Program-made: the position numbers and the translations under genes | Notes under the pieces: model-generated | Seen by the model: the letters and a program-made list of their open reading frames with translations, nothing else | What the model was told of the DNA's origin: nothing | Databases searched by the model: none | Shown: piece after piece, positions 43,529 through 52,173 of the stretch | Layout: every line of letters starts with the position of its first letter | Position numbering within the stretch: the first letter of the stretch is position 1 | Origin: UBA2705 sp963977125 | GTDB taxonomy: Bacteria > Pseudomonadota > Alphaproteobacteria > Micavibrionales > Micavibrionaceae | Length of the DNA: 64,000 nt | Reading direction: 5' to 3' | NCBI GenBank assembly: GCA_963977125.1 | Contig: CAXBNJ010000001.1 | Location: forward strand, 62,001 to 126,000

Positions 43529-44035
43529 ATGATAAAATTATGGGGTAAGGATAAGAAAGCTGAGTTACCAGAAAAACGCTTTAGCATTAGCCAAGATGCG
43601 AGCGAGCTGAGGGCTGTATTTAATGAATTTGCAACAAAAGAAATGCGCAAAATTGACGCGGCTTTTGAAGGCCTCACAAAAAGCTTTTCTCTGAATGAAG
43701 CGACGCTCAAGGCATTGGTTAAAGGCGAGGTCTATCTGAATTGGGATTTTCACCACAGTGGATCCAGGCTTGCGGATAGACGTATTTGGCAAGCTTCGGG
43801 CGGTTACCAGAATTTCTCCCAAGAATTAGAAAATATAGGCATTAAACTCGTGGAAGCGAACATATATAATAAGAATGAAACATCAAATGATCGTTCTATT
43901 CAGTTACAGTTAAGAGCGAGCAAGAGTTTCATTGAGGCGGTAACTGGCGCGCTGCATATAGAAGAGTCTGGGGCGCTTGATGTCGAACAAACGGCCGTGG
44001 TTAAGCCGCAAAACAAAGCTCATATCATCAGCTAA
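43529..44035 (+). CDS. Unrecognised protein
   Basis: This 168-residue soluble protein has a basic N-terminus (MIKLWGKDKKAELPEKRF) and a mixed helical and strand remainder with no known motif. It is the last gene of the small-gene operon and ends 3 bases from the convergent xerC. The function is unknown. Confidence 0.68.
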   Translation: MIKLWGKDKKAELPEKRFSISQDASELRAVFNEFATKEMRKIDAAFEGLTKSFSLNEATLKALVKGEVYLNWDFHHSGSRLADRRIWQASGGYQNFSQELENIGIKLVEANIYNKNETSNDRSIQLQLRASKSFIEAVTGALHIEESGALDVEQTAVVKPQNKAHIIS

Positions 44036-44038
44036 AAT

Positions 44039-45001
44039 CTATGCTCGTGGGTGGGCTTTTTTATAGACTTCCAACAGCTTCGCATTATCAACATCCGTGT
44101 AACGCTGCGTTGTGCTGAGAGAGCTATGCCCGAGCAATTCTTGTACTTCCCTCAGATTCGCGCCTTGTTCTAGCAAATGTGTAGCAAAGCTGTGACGTAG
44201 AGCATGGGGCGTGGCGCTATCGGGCAAGCCAAAGCTGCCGCGTAAATCTCGCAAAGCTTTTTGGGCAACGCCTTGATGCATGCGCCCACCGCGTGCGCCA
44301 AGGAATATGGGGCGCTCAGGCGATGTAGGGAATGGCGTGGTTTTTATGCATTCTAAAATCACGTCATGGACTTGTTTGAGCAGCGGTACACGTCGTTCTT
44401 TTCTGCCCTTACCCTTAATAGTCACAAAATCAATTTCAGAGCCCTGCGGCCAATCTTCAATATTCAATGATAAGGCTTCTTGTATACGTAGGCCCGTGCC
44501 ATAGAGTAGGGTGAATAAGGTTTTATCACGCTGTTCCATCCAGTGATCAGCATTATAGCCATCCAATAGTTCAAAAATCCGTGCTGCGCTAACGGGCCGG
44601 GGGAGTTTTTGAGGCTGTTTAGGGGCGCGCAGCGTTTTTATATAAGGGTTATGCGCAATATCTTGTTTATCCATCCAGTCAAGAAAGCGCCGCACGGCTG
44701 ATAGAGATCGTGCGCGGCTAGAGGCGCTGAGCTCACCATTAACCGCGAGGCCAGCCAGCCATGCGCGCAAGGCTGTAATGTCAGAATCGGCGACCATACC
44801 AACGGATAAGGCCGCGCCATGGTATTTGGCAAGGAAATTAACGAAAGTGGTGATGTCACGTTGATAGGCGCGAAAGGTATGCGGCGATACATGGCGTTCA
44901 TAGCGCAACATATCAAACCAACCTTGAATGGCTTTGTACAAATCGGCGGCGGTGACGGCAAGCAATGGGTCAACGGGGATTTCTTTATCGTTCGTTGTCA
45001 T
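44039..45001 (-). CDS. xerC: Tyrosine recombinase XerC
   Basis: XerC with XerD resolves chromosome dimers at dif. The 320-residue protein has a SAM-like N-terminal domain and a catalytic domain with Arg172 (LYGTGLRIQEAL), Lys198 (GKGRKERRVPL), His266 and Arg269 (HALRHSF), His292 (LLGHSSLSTTQ) and the nucleophile Tyr301. XerC is favoured over XerD because it follows DUF484, as in many proteobacteria. Confidence 0.96.
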   Translation of the reverse strand: MTTNDKEIPVDPLLAVTAADLYKAIQGWFDMLRYERHVSPHTFRAYQRDITTFVNFLAKYHGAALSVGMVADSDITALRAWLAGLAVNGELSASSRARSLSAVRRFLDWMDKQDIAHNPYIKTLRAPKQPQKLPRPVSAARIFELLDGYNADHWMEQRDKTLFTLLYGTGLRIQEALSLNIEDWPQGSEIDFVTIKGKGRKERRVPLLKQVHDVILECIKTTPFPTSPERPIFLGARGGRMHQGVAQKALRDLRGSFGLPDSATPHALRHSFATHLLEQGANLREVQELLGHSSLSTTQRYTDVDNAKLLEVYKKAHPRA

Positions 45002-45072
45002 GCAGGGCTTTCTTTGATTTAGGCTTTAGCGCAGGACATGCGCATTTGGGGCGTGACTTTCGTATGTTTTTT

Positions 45073-45771
45073 TTATGCAGGTAGGCTGAGCCATAAACGG
45101 ATACTGCGTTCAATAACGCGGGCAAGGAACGAAATTTGATCTATGCCTTGGCCGTCTTCAAAAGTCAGCGCATTGCGCGAGCCAAAACAAATCAGGGCAG
45201 GGGGCATTTCAAGGGAAATATCAATGCGAATTAAAGCCTGTGAGCGCACAAGATTAGCGCCGCTACCATAAATCAGATCAAGGCCTGAAATATCAGGCTG
45301 TAATAAAGCGCTCTTACCGCCCATCCACTTATCAATCGTACCTTCTGGCACTATTTTTAAACCCGGCATATTCGTGTGCGGAATAGTGCTGCCTTCAGCT
45401 TCAACCAATAGAGTGGTTATATCAACGTCAAGCATAGCGGTAAGGTCCATCGTAATGCTTGATATAAAATCTTCGAAACTTCTGGCTTCTAAGACATGCA
45501 GTACCGCGGTGTGAATGCGTGTTTGGTTGTTCATGTTATTGCGCGCATTTTCGACAATTTCGCGCGTGGTTTCTAAAACCATTTCTTTATCGGCTTTTAA
45601 CCGATCAACCAAATAAGATTGAAAATCTGCAATGCCACGCGCTGCTTTGACTTTTGGTGGCAATAAAGCATCCGCCGCCTCTGGGCAGTTTTCTAAAAAA
45701 TTAGGATTATTTTTCAGCCAGTTAAGAATATCATCTTGGCTGAGGTCGGTGGGGCATTGTTCTGCGGTCAT
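45073..45771 (-). CDS. DUF484 family protein
   Basis: This gene encodes a GAF-like DUF484 protein of 232 residues using the ATG at 45771; an in-frame TTG 51 bases earlier is less likely. Signature segments are DILNWLKNNPNFLENCPEAADALLP and DFQSYLVDRLKAD, followed by a GAF-like domain. DUF484 and xerC are adjacent in E. coli and alphaproteobacteria. Here they are 71 bases apart and co-directional. Confidence 0.9.
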   Translation of the reverse strand: MTAEQCPTDLSQDDILNWLKNNPNFLENCPEAADALLPPKVKAARGIADFQSYLVDRLKADKEMVLETTREIVENARNNMNNQTRIHTAVLHVLEARSFEDFISSITMDLTAMLDVDITTLLVEAEGSTIPHTNMPGLKIVPEGTIDKWMGGKSALLQPDISGLDLIYGSGANLVRSQALIRIDISLEMPPALICFGSRNALTFEDGQGIDQISFLARVIERSIRLWLSLPA

Positions 45772-45861
45772 GACAGGGCTTCTTTTTGATGAGGGGCATA
45801 TAGGATTAATAGAGTGTATCAAGTTTTATTGTGCCTGTTTAGCAGCGAAGAGACAATAAAA

Positions 45862-45890
45862 AAAGCGAACCTATATTAGAGGTTCGCTTT
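45862..45890 (-). terminator. Intrinsic terminator on the minus strand
   Basis: AAAGCGAACC (45862-45871) and GGTTCGCTTT (45881-45890) form the stem. On the minus strand, the arm is followed by a T run, so it ends the transcript of the 45920-46579 pair. The plus strand lacks a clean U tract. Confidence 0.82.
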
Positions 45891-45919
45891 AAGAAATTAA
45901 ATCACATGATGAAGCGCTT

Positions 45920-46231
45920 TTACTTCGGTGCGCTATTTGTCGGTTTTGTACCGTTATCAAGCTGTATATTCTTTTGTGCTTCAAGTATGGCATTAACCGT
46001 TTGGTATTCTTCGGCGTTTAGATTTTTGCCATTAGCGTGCTGCACGAGATCATATTCCAAAAGAGGCGTGTGGATAGAGAGTATGGCCATTGTATATGGT
46101 GCCATGGAGCGGCAGACCTTATAGCCCTTATCTGCGAGTAAATCTTTTTGCCCTTGATTAAGCTGAAGGCGTGGCGCTTGGAAGAAAGCATCATCAAAGA
46201 ATGTAGAGACGGCTTTGAAAATATTTTTCAT
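45920..46231 (-). CDS. Small unrecognised protein, family B, copy 2
   Basis: The 103-residue protein begins with an amphipathic helix (MKNIFKAVSTFFDDAFFQ) and has a central hydrophobic segment (PYTMAILSIHTPLL, about 43-57) that may be membrane-associated, with a hydrophilic tail. It is clearly paralogous to the next gene upstream: MKNIFKAVS, ADKGYKVCR against ADSGYKVTR, and EFDLV/EYDLV then H-A-[DN]-G. The function is unknown. Confidence 0.78.
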   Translation of the reverse strand: MKNIFKAVSTFFDDAFFQAPRLQLNQGQKDLLADKGYKVCRSMAPYTMAILSIHTPLLEYDLVQHANGKNLNAEEYQTVNAILEAQKNIQLDNGTKPTNSAPK

Positions 46232-46261
46232 CTGGTTTCTCCATCTATTGTACAGGGCGCT

Positions 46262-46579
46262 TTATTTAGGCACGTTACCTGTTGGTTTTGGCGCATTACC
46301 CTGTTGAGCATTTCTGTAGCTATCAAGCATATCATCAACCACTTTGTACTCTTCGCTGTTAAGCTGTTCACCATCCGCGTGTGAAACAAGATCAAATTCA
46401 ATCGTTGGTATGGTTATGCCCATCGCATAACCCATAACCGGCAATGTTGCTATAGTGCGGGTGACTTTATAGCCACTATCAGCCATTAAGTTTTTTTCAT
46501 CTAAGCTGAGTTGGTGGCGCGGTGGTTGGAAGAAAGCTTCATCCAGGTATTTAGAAACGGCTTTAAAGATATTTTTCAT
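46262..46579 (-). CDS. Small unrecognised protein, family B, copy 1
   Basis: The 105-residue paralog of the gene 30 bases downstream starts MKNIFKAVSKYLDEAFFQPP and ends in the same Gly/Asn/Pro-rich tail (KPTGNVPK against KPTNSAPK). Both share SEEYK/AEEYQ near residue 75. Co-directional and close, so one transcript ending at 45862 is likely. The function is unknown. Confidence 0.78.
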   Translation of the reverse strand: MKNIFKAVSKYLDEAFFQPPRHQLSLDEKNLMADSGYKVTRTIATLPVMGYAMGITIPTIEFDLVSHADGEQLNSEEYKVVDDMLDSYRNAQQGNAPKPTGNVPK

Positions 46580-46727
46580 GTGGGGTCTCCATGAAGTTTT
46601 ATGCGTTTATGAATATGTGTTTTATAGAGTGTTTTATGTCTAAAGGCAAGTTTGTTTTTTAATTTTATATTGTGCGGACTGTGTGATTATGATAATAAAG
46701 CCATAGACATAATAAAGGGAGCTGAAA

Positions 46728-47015
46728 ATGACCAATACATTAAAGCAACAATGGAGCGCAATTCCAGACCATGTTCGCACAGATTTTGCACCGCGCGTTA
46801 AGCAGGGCATGATGGATTTTTGGGCGCTCGCAACGCAATCGACAGATGAAGACTGGTCGGAAGAGAAGATGAAAACCGCAGGGGATAATCTTATACAAAA
46901 AGGCGCCGCTTTATGTGCAGAATTCAAGGCCGCTGGCGGCACTGAGGCGCATTGGTCGACAATTACGCGCGTTATCAATACAGGGAAATATGATAGCTTT
47001 AAAGCTAAACCATAA
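46728..47015 (+). CDS. Small unrecognised protein (95 residues)
   Basis: The soluble, helical protein (MTNTLKQQWSAIPDHVRTDF) has no recognised domain. AAAGGGAG is 9 bases before the ATG, and a weak TTGTGC-N17-TAATAA box pair (46670-46698) precedes it. A perfect palindromic terminator follows. The function is unknown. Confidence 0.7.
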   Translation: MTNTLKQQWSAIPDHVRTDFAPRVKQGMMDFWALATQSTDEDWSEEKMKTAGDNLIQKGAALCAEFKAAGGTEAHWSTITRVINTGKYDSFKAKP

Positions 47016-47020
47016 AACGA

Positions 47021-47050
47021 AAAAAGCCGCTTAAATTTAAGCGGCTTTTT
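47021..47050. terminator. Bidirectional intrinsic terminator
   Basis: A 30-base perfect palindrome: AAAAAGCCGCTTAAA pairs with TTTAAGCGGCTTTTT. It separates the 95-residue gene from the convergent transaldolase gene and can serve both. Confidence 0.9.
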
Positions 47051-47082
47051 TGTATTCTTATTTTGTTTTAACTTTAAGCGTC

Positions 47083-47739
47083 TTACAAAATAGACTGTCC
47101 TGTTTTTTTCCAGTCAGCAACAAATGTTTCTAAGCCGCTTGCGGTTAGAGGGTGCTTATAAAGCTGTTTGATAACGCTTGGTGGGCAAGTCACTACGTCA
47201 GCGCCAAGGCGCGCTGAGCTAACAATATGCATTGGGCTACGCACTGAGGCGACAAGCACTTCTGTGTCAAATTCTGGGTACATGCCGTAAATCTCGCAAA
47301 TATCAGAAATGAGCTCCATACCGTCTTGGCTCAGATCATCAAGGCGACCAACAAATGGTGAAATAAACGCCGCGCCTGCTTTGGCAGCGAGTATGGCTTG
47401 ACCCGCTGAGAAACATAAAGTCACATTAACCATCGTGCCATTATCGCTCATCGCTTTACAGACTTTAAGGCCCGCTTCGGTGAGCGGCACTTTAACGGCA
47501 ACATTATCAGCAATCGCGGCTAATTTTTCAGCTTCTTTAAGCATAGTCTCAAAATCAGTAGAGGCGACTTCGGCGCTAACAGGGCCGCTCACGACGCCAC
47601 AAATTTCGCCAATAAGCTCAAGGAAGTTACGGCCTGATTTGGCGACGAGTGATGGGTTGGTTGTTACGCCATCCAAAAGGCCCGTGGCGGCAAGGTCTTT
47701 AATGTCGTCTATTTCGGCTGTATCTACAAAAAATTTCAT
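47083..47739 (-). CDS. tal: Transaldolase (short Fsa/TalC type)
   Basis: The 218-residue protein is of the small transaldolase class, including TalC and fructose-6-phosphate aldolase. The Schiff-base lysine is Lys83 in NVAVKVPLTEAG. GVTTNPSLVAKSG and QDGMELISDICEIY are conserved, and GADVVTCPPSV fits transaldolase. Either transaldolase or fructose-6-phosphate aldolase activity is possible. It is close to priA, as in other alphaproteobacteria. Confidence 0.93.
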   Translation of the reverse strand: MKFFVDTAEIDDIKDLAATGLLDGVTTNPSLVAKSGRNFLELIGEICGVVSGPVSAEVASTDFETMLKEAEKLAAIADNVAVKVPLTEAGLKVCKAMSDNGTMVNVTLCFSAGQAILAAKAGAAFISPFVGRLDDLSQDGMELISDICEIYGMYPEFDTEVLVASVRSPMHIVSSARLGADVVTCPPSVIKQLYKHPLTASGLETFVADWKKTGQSIL

Positions 47740-47878
47740 CGTGCGCGATTCCTTTAATTTATTTATTGGGTGCGGTTATATATATGCTTATATCTGGGCG
47801 GAAGGGTAATCTGATCTGCGCCATATTGCAAGATTGAAAACGCTTGCTTTGCATCTATCTGGCTTTTACAGTGTGCGC

Positions 47879-50116
47879 ATGTCTGATTTATTTGCTGATG
47901 AACATAATTCGGCCTCTGCGCCACCCCTGAATGCTGCACCGTTGCGCCTTGCGCAAGTGCTGCTGCCTATGCCCATAGATAAAGCCTATAGTTATAGTGT
48001 GCCGTCTGATATTACCGTGCAGCTTGGTGATTATGTCGCTGTGCCGCTCGGCAGCCGTATGCTGATCGGCGTGGTTTGGGGGATGGATCAAAATTACGAT
48101 GGCAAAATTGAAAAACTCAAAGCCATAGCGCAAAAATACGAATTACCGCCAATGGGGCAGCCGCAGCGCGATTTTATTAATGCAATGGCACAATATACAT
48201 TAAGCGCGCTGGGCTCTTCTTTGAAATTATGCTTATCTGCGCCCTCTGGCATGGATGAGCCTAAGGAGGTCTTGCTGTATAAACGTGCACCAGATCTTGA
48301 AGATGCCGCGCTCAAAAAAATATCACCTAAACGCCAAGCGGTGTTAGAAGCCGTGCAAGATGGCGTGCCACGCCGCGCCGCTGAAATAGCGCGCATGGCT
48401 GGCTGTAGTGGTTCTGTCGTTAAATCGATGGGCGATTCGGGCTTTTTGCAAACGCTGCTCAAACCAGAAAACCCACCTTGTACAAATCCAGATTTTGAAA
48501 ATCCGGGCGCGGAGCTTACAGATTCGCAGCGTGATGCCGCCGAAGAACTGGTGAGCGCGGTCAGCACACATGAATTTTCAACCTATTTACTCGATGGGGT
48601 AACGGGTGCAGGTAAAACGGAAGTCTATTTTGAAGCGCTCGCGCAAGCGCTACGTGAAGATAAACAGATCGTGTTGATGTTGCCTGAAATTGCCCTGTCT
48701 AATGCTTTTCTTGATCGCTTTGCTTCACGCTTTGGCACGCGCCCAGCTTTGTGGCATTCGGCCTTGTCCTCAGCAATGCGCCGTAAAACATGGCGCGGCG
48801 TTGCGGAAGGTAAAACCCGCGTTGTTGTTGGCGCACGCTCATCCTTGTTTTTGCCCTATAAATCCCTTGGCTTGATCATTGTCGATGAAGAACATGAGCC
48901 TGCGTATAAGCAAGAAGAGGGCGTTTTATACCATGCTCGTGATATGGCGATTTTGCGCGCGCATAAAGAAAGCTGCCCTGTTGTGCTTGTCTCTGCGACG
49001 CCGGCGCTTGAAACTATTTATAATGCATGGCAAGGCCGCTATCATCATTTAACGCTCGAATCGCGCTTTGGCAGTGCAGGTATGCCTGATATTAAAGTGC
49101 TCGACCTTAAAAAAGATCGCCCAGAGCGCCAATCATTCTTGGCGCCGACATTGGTGAAATCCATTCAAGAAACGGTTGAGCGCGGTGAACAAGCTATGCT
49201 GTTTTTAAATCGGCGTGGCTATGCACCGCTGACTTTATGCCGTGGCTGTGGTCATCGTATGCATTGCCCGCGTTGTACGGCGTGGCTGGTTGAGCATCGT
49301 CGCAGTAATAAATTGCATTGCCATCATTGTGGCTATTTTTGCTTAATCCCTAAAAACTGTCCGTCATGTAATGATGTCGATAGCTTTGCCGCTTGCGGCC
49401 CAGGGGTAGAGCGTATTGCCGAAGAAGTTAAAAACACCTTCCCTGAATATCGTCAGATCACATTATCTAGTGATGATGGCGATGATCCAGATGCGTTGCG
49501 TGAGCGTTTACAAGAAATCCGTGACGGTGAATATGATGTGATTATCGGCACGCAAATTATCGCCAAAGGTCACCACTTTCCGAAACTCACCACGGTGGGT
49601 GTCGTTGATGCCGATTTGGGCTTGTCAGGCGGTGATTTACGCGCAACGGAACGCTGCTATCAATTATTGCATCAAGTGTCTGGGCGTGCAGGGCGTGAGG
49701 ACGTTAAAGGTACTGTCTATTTACAAAGCTATAGCCCACAATCAAAAGTCTTATTGGCGCTAGCCAGTGGCGATCGTGATGCCTTTTTGGACGCAGAATG
49801 TTACGAGCGTGAACAAGCGCATATGCCGCCATTTTCACGCTTGGTCGGGATTATTGTGGCGGGACGTGATGAAGATGAAACTGAGAAACTGGCCTTTCAG
49901 CTTGGCCGCAATGCACCGCGCGCGGAAGGCGTAAATATATACGGTCCTGCGCCAGCGCCATTGGCACGGCTGCGGGGGAAATATCGTTTCCGTTTATTGG
50001 TACAGGCCGATAAGAATCTCAATATTCAAAAAGCCATAACCGCATGGTTGAAAACCGTGAAAATTCCATCGACAATCACCGTGCGCGCTGATATTGACCC
50101 GCAAAGCTTTTTCTAA
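47879..50116 (+). CDS. priA: Primosomal replication helicase PriA
   Basis: PriA restarts stalled forks. The ATG at 47879 is preferred to an in-frame TTG 45 bases earlier, giving 745 residues. The N-terminal 3'-binding and winged-helix domains precede the helicase motor (GVTGAGKTEVYF Walker A; IIVDEEHEP; SATPALE). The zinc module has CRGCGHRMHCPRC and CHHCGYFCLIPKNCPSC. The C-terminus completes the motor. It is divergent from tal. In many alphaproteobacteria the atp operon follows soon after; here an accessory block intervenes. Confidence 0.97.
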   Translation: MSDLFADEHNSASAPPLNAAPLRLAQVLLPMPIDKAYSYSVPSDITVQLGDYVAVPLGSRMLIGVVWGMDQNYDGKIEKLKAIAQKYELPPMGQPQRDFINAMAQYTLSALGSSLKLCLSAPSGMDEPKEVLLYKRAPDLEDAALKKISPKRQAVLEAVQDGVPRRAAEIARMAGCSGSVVKSMGDSGFLQTLLKPENPPCTNPDFENPGAELTDSQRDAAEELVSAVSTHEFSTYLLDGVTGAGKTEVYFEALAQALREDKQIVLMLPEIALSNAFLDRFASRFGTRPALWHSALSSAMRRKTWRGVAEGKTRVVVGARSSLFLPYKSLGLIIVDEEHEPAYKQEEGVLYHARDMAILRAHKESCPVVLVSATPALETIYNAWQGRYHHLTLESRFGSAGMPDIKVLDLKKDRPERQSFLAPTLVKSIQETVERGEQAMLFLNRRGYAPLTLCRGCGHRMHCPRCTAWLVEHRRSNKLHCHHCGYFCLIPKNCPSCNDVDSFAACGPGVERIAEEVKNTFPEYRQITLSSDDGDDPDALRERLQEIRDGEYDVIIGTQIIAKGHHFPKLTTVGVVDADLGLSGGDLRATERCYQLLHQVSGRAGREDVKGTVYLQSYSPQSKVLLALASGDRDAFLDAECYEREQAHMPPFSRLVGIIVAGRDEDETEKLAFQLGRNAPRAEGVNIYGPAPAPLARLRGKYRFRLLVQADKNLNIQKAITAWLKTVKIPSTITVRADIDPQSFF

Positions 50117-50151
50117 AGCGTTATCTATTTTAAGGCTTTTATCTAAGGCTT

Positions 50152-50745
50152 TTAAAGTGTCAGGCTGCGTATTTTTGCCTTTACGCCTAAATCAGGATTC
50201 TGCCCTTGATCAAAAGTAACCGTTAGGCCTTGAGAAGGTTTGTTCACCAGAGATTCTACTGCTGTGTTAAAGTCTTTAGCGGCGGAAAGCATACATTGTG
50301 AATAATTAGAATATGACTTGGATTTATCCATATCAAAATTTTCGCTGCATTTAAGAACTTCTTTAGCGGAGTCTTCAAGAATATGGTCAAGCTTATAATA
50401 AGCCCCATAAGCTTGGAGCTTATCGGGGGCTGGTCGCGCGGCAAATTTATTGAATATAAGGGGGCTCGTACGATCAAAGCGTCGATCCGTTATTGCTTTG
50501 TTTAAATCAACAATAGGGGATTGGCTGTCTGTCGCTTTAACGGTGATATAAGGAACGTATAATTGCTGTAAGCCGAGGGCTATTTGTTTGCGGTCTTCAT
50601 AAGGGGCTGAAAGGCCACGGGCCATATCGGAAACGTCACTATTTGTATATTTTTGATAGGTCTTAATGTGCTCGTCGCAATCGGCGATTATTTCTTCGAT
50701 GCTAAAGAACCAATGAGTTGGTGTGTGCGTTAGATTTAAAGACAT
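50152..50745 (-). CDS. Unrecognised protein
   Basis: This 197-residue soluble protein begins MSLNLTHTPTHWFFSIEEII and has no known motif, signal peptide or membrane helix. It contains two cysteines separated by about 20 residues near the C-terminal third (KCSENFDM, SQCML). A candidate TTGATT-N17-TATATA promoter lies upstream, partly inside the upstream gene. It is convergent with priA. The function is unknown. Confidence 0.65.
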   Translation of the reverse strand: MSLNLTHTPTHWFFSIEEIIADCDEHIKTYQKYTNSDVSDMARGLSAPYEDRKQIALGLQQLYVPYITVKATDSQSPIVDLNKAITDRRFDRTSPLIFNKFAARPAPDKLQAYGAYYKLDHILEDSAKEVLKCSENFDMDKSKSYSNYSQCMLSAAKDFNTAVESLVNKPSQGLTVTFDQGQNPDLGVKAKIRSLTL

Positions 50746-50784
50746 GGTGGACCTCTTTTGTAAACGGCTTCAACATGCCCGTAA

Positions 50785-50813
50785 TATATACGCTTATCTT
50801 ATGGAAAAATCAA
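50785..50813 (-). promoter_or_regulatory. Candidate promoter on the minus strand
   Basis: Read on the minus strand, TTGATT (50813-50808), 17 bases, TATATA (50790-50785), 40 bases before the ATG at 50745. The -35 lies within the end of the upstream gene. Confidence 0.5.
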
Positions 50814-51543
50814 GGGAAATCTGCTTTGTCAGTGAATTTTCTTTTGTGAGCGCCGCTATCTTGTTGATGAGGCACGAATCATGACTTTTACAGGGGGGGA
50901 AGTGCACGAGTATAGCTGTGATGTTGTCGTCAATCATATGATCGACTTGGCTTTGAAAGATCTGTGTTAAGCGAATGTCGCTTTGGATGATGTTCTTTAC
51001 ATGAGGCTCATCTAGGCTGTCGACGAGCGCGGTGCGGCGTTTTAAATATTCCCCAATATTATGCGCGACATGCTCGGCGCAATATTCGCCAGCAATCGCG
51101 TCCACGCTTGATCTATAGCTTTGTTTATTTTGCGCTTTGAGCTGCTCGGCTATATCCCCGTCAATAAATTCATATTGGTGGGTGTTTAAGCTGTGTAAAG
51201 GAGAGATGGCGATTTGTGTATCTTTGGCAATATACTCATGCCCGTCTTTTATAAAGCCTTTGATTCTTTTGTGGAGAGAGTCATAAAATTCGGGGTTTTC
51301 AGGGATGTCAGGCGAGGTGGATAGGGGGCCTAATGTTTCGCAATAGCATAGCAATTGGCGTAAATCATAAAATAAGCGTGTTGGTTTAAAATCAGATGTT
51401 TTGTTCACGTATCTTACCAAGTTAGAGGTTGGCGCAGAGCTAAGCATTATGCAAAAGAATAAGGGGTTTGGCCTGTTTTTGCAAGATAAACTTACATAAT
51501 CGCGTAAACGGTGATAATCTTCTGAAAGAATTAAGCTCTCCAA
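50794..51543 (-). CDS. Unrecognised protein
   Basis: A 249-residue frame begins at a TTG at 51543; an internal ATG at 51447 (Met33) would give 217 residues. Neither start has a good ribosome-binding site, so the start is uncertain. The protein is hydrophilic and mostly helical with several cysteines and a TRLFYDLRQLLCYCE segment. No domain is recognised. It is co-directional with the next downstream gene and divergent from the SUKH gene. Confidence 0.6.
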   Translation of the reverse strand: MESLILSEDYHRLRDYVSLSCKNRPNPLFFCIMLSSAPTSNLVRYVNKTSDFKPTRLFYDLRQLLCYCETLGPLSTSPDIPENPEFYDSLHKRIKGFIKDGHEYIAKDTQIAISPLHSLNTHQYEFIDGDIAEQLKAQNKQSYRSSVDAIAGEYCAEHVAHNIGEYLKRRTALVDSLDEPHVKNIIQSDIRLTQIFQSQVDHMIDDNITAILVHFPPCKSHDSCLINKIAALTKENSLTKQISLDFSIR

Positions 51544-51610
51544 GTGTTGTGGGGGGCGTATAAGTATTGTCGCGAGTAAATTATAGATACGATGCTCAGA
51601 GATCGAGTAT

Positions 51611-52027
51611 ATGGAAAATCTAGATAAAGTAATTGAGAAGCTAAGAGCTCTTAACGAGCCTGTGCCAACTCCGCTTTCATTGCCAAGCTTACAAGATGTG
51701 AACAGTATAGAAACTGCGCTTGGTTTTAAATTCCCGAAAGACTATAAGCATTACTTACTTAAGGGAAGCGATGTGGTGTTTGGCGTTATAGAGCCCGCCA
51801 CAATAGCAAACCCACAAAGTCACACTCACCTCGCTGAAGTCATTAAATCCGCCCGTGATTATGGCGTTCCCGAAGAGCTATTCCCTTTCTGTGCGGATAA
51901 TGGCGATTTTTATTGTTTTACCCCTTCTGGTGTCGTTGTTTTTTGGTCAAGTGATGGGCCGGTTAACGAGCAGTGGCCTGACCTGGCGGTATGGATACAA
52001 GACGTTTGGATCAATGCGTCATCTTAA
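51611..52027 (+). CDS. SMI1/KNR4 (SUKH) domain protein
   Basis: The 138-residue single-domain protein has the SUKH fold signatures: VNSIETALGFKFPKDYKHYLLKGSD in its first half, then GVPEELFPFCADNGDFYCFTPSG and VVFWSSDGP. SUKH proteins are often immunity proteins of contact-dependent or polymorphic toxins, but also act as stand-alone regulators. No toxin gene is visible nearby, although the unknown genes next to it cannot be excluded. It lies in an accessory block between priA and atpH. Confidence 0.82.
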   Translation: MENLDKVIEKLRALNEPVPTPLSLPSLQDVNSIETALGFKFPKDYKHYLLKGSDVVFGVIEPATIANPQSHTHLAEVIKSARDYGVPEELFPFCADNGDFYCFTPSGVVVFWSSDGPVNEQWPDLAVWIQDVWINASS

Positions 52028-52173
52028 TATTTGGGGTTTGCGCGGGCTTTTTAATTTCAGCAGAGCCCTTAACGAGCTCAAGAGCAAAATGGTCGAATGT
52101 ACAAAATTTTACTTTAGCTGCGTGGTCATATCGTTTAGGTTTAGCCTAGAGTAATTACCTTTAAAGGTGCACC

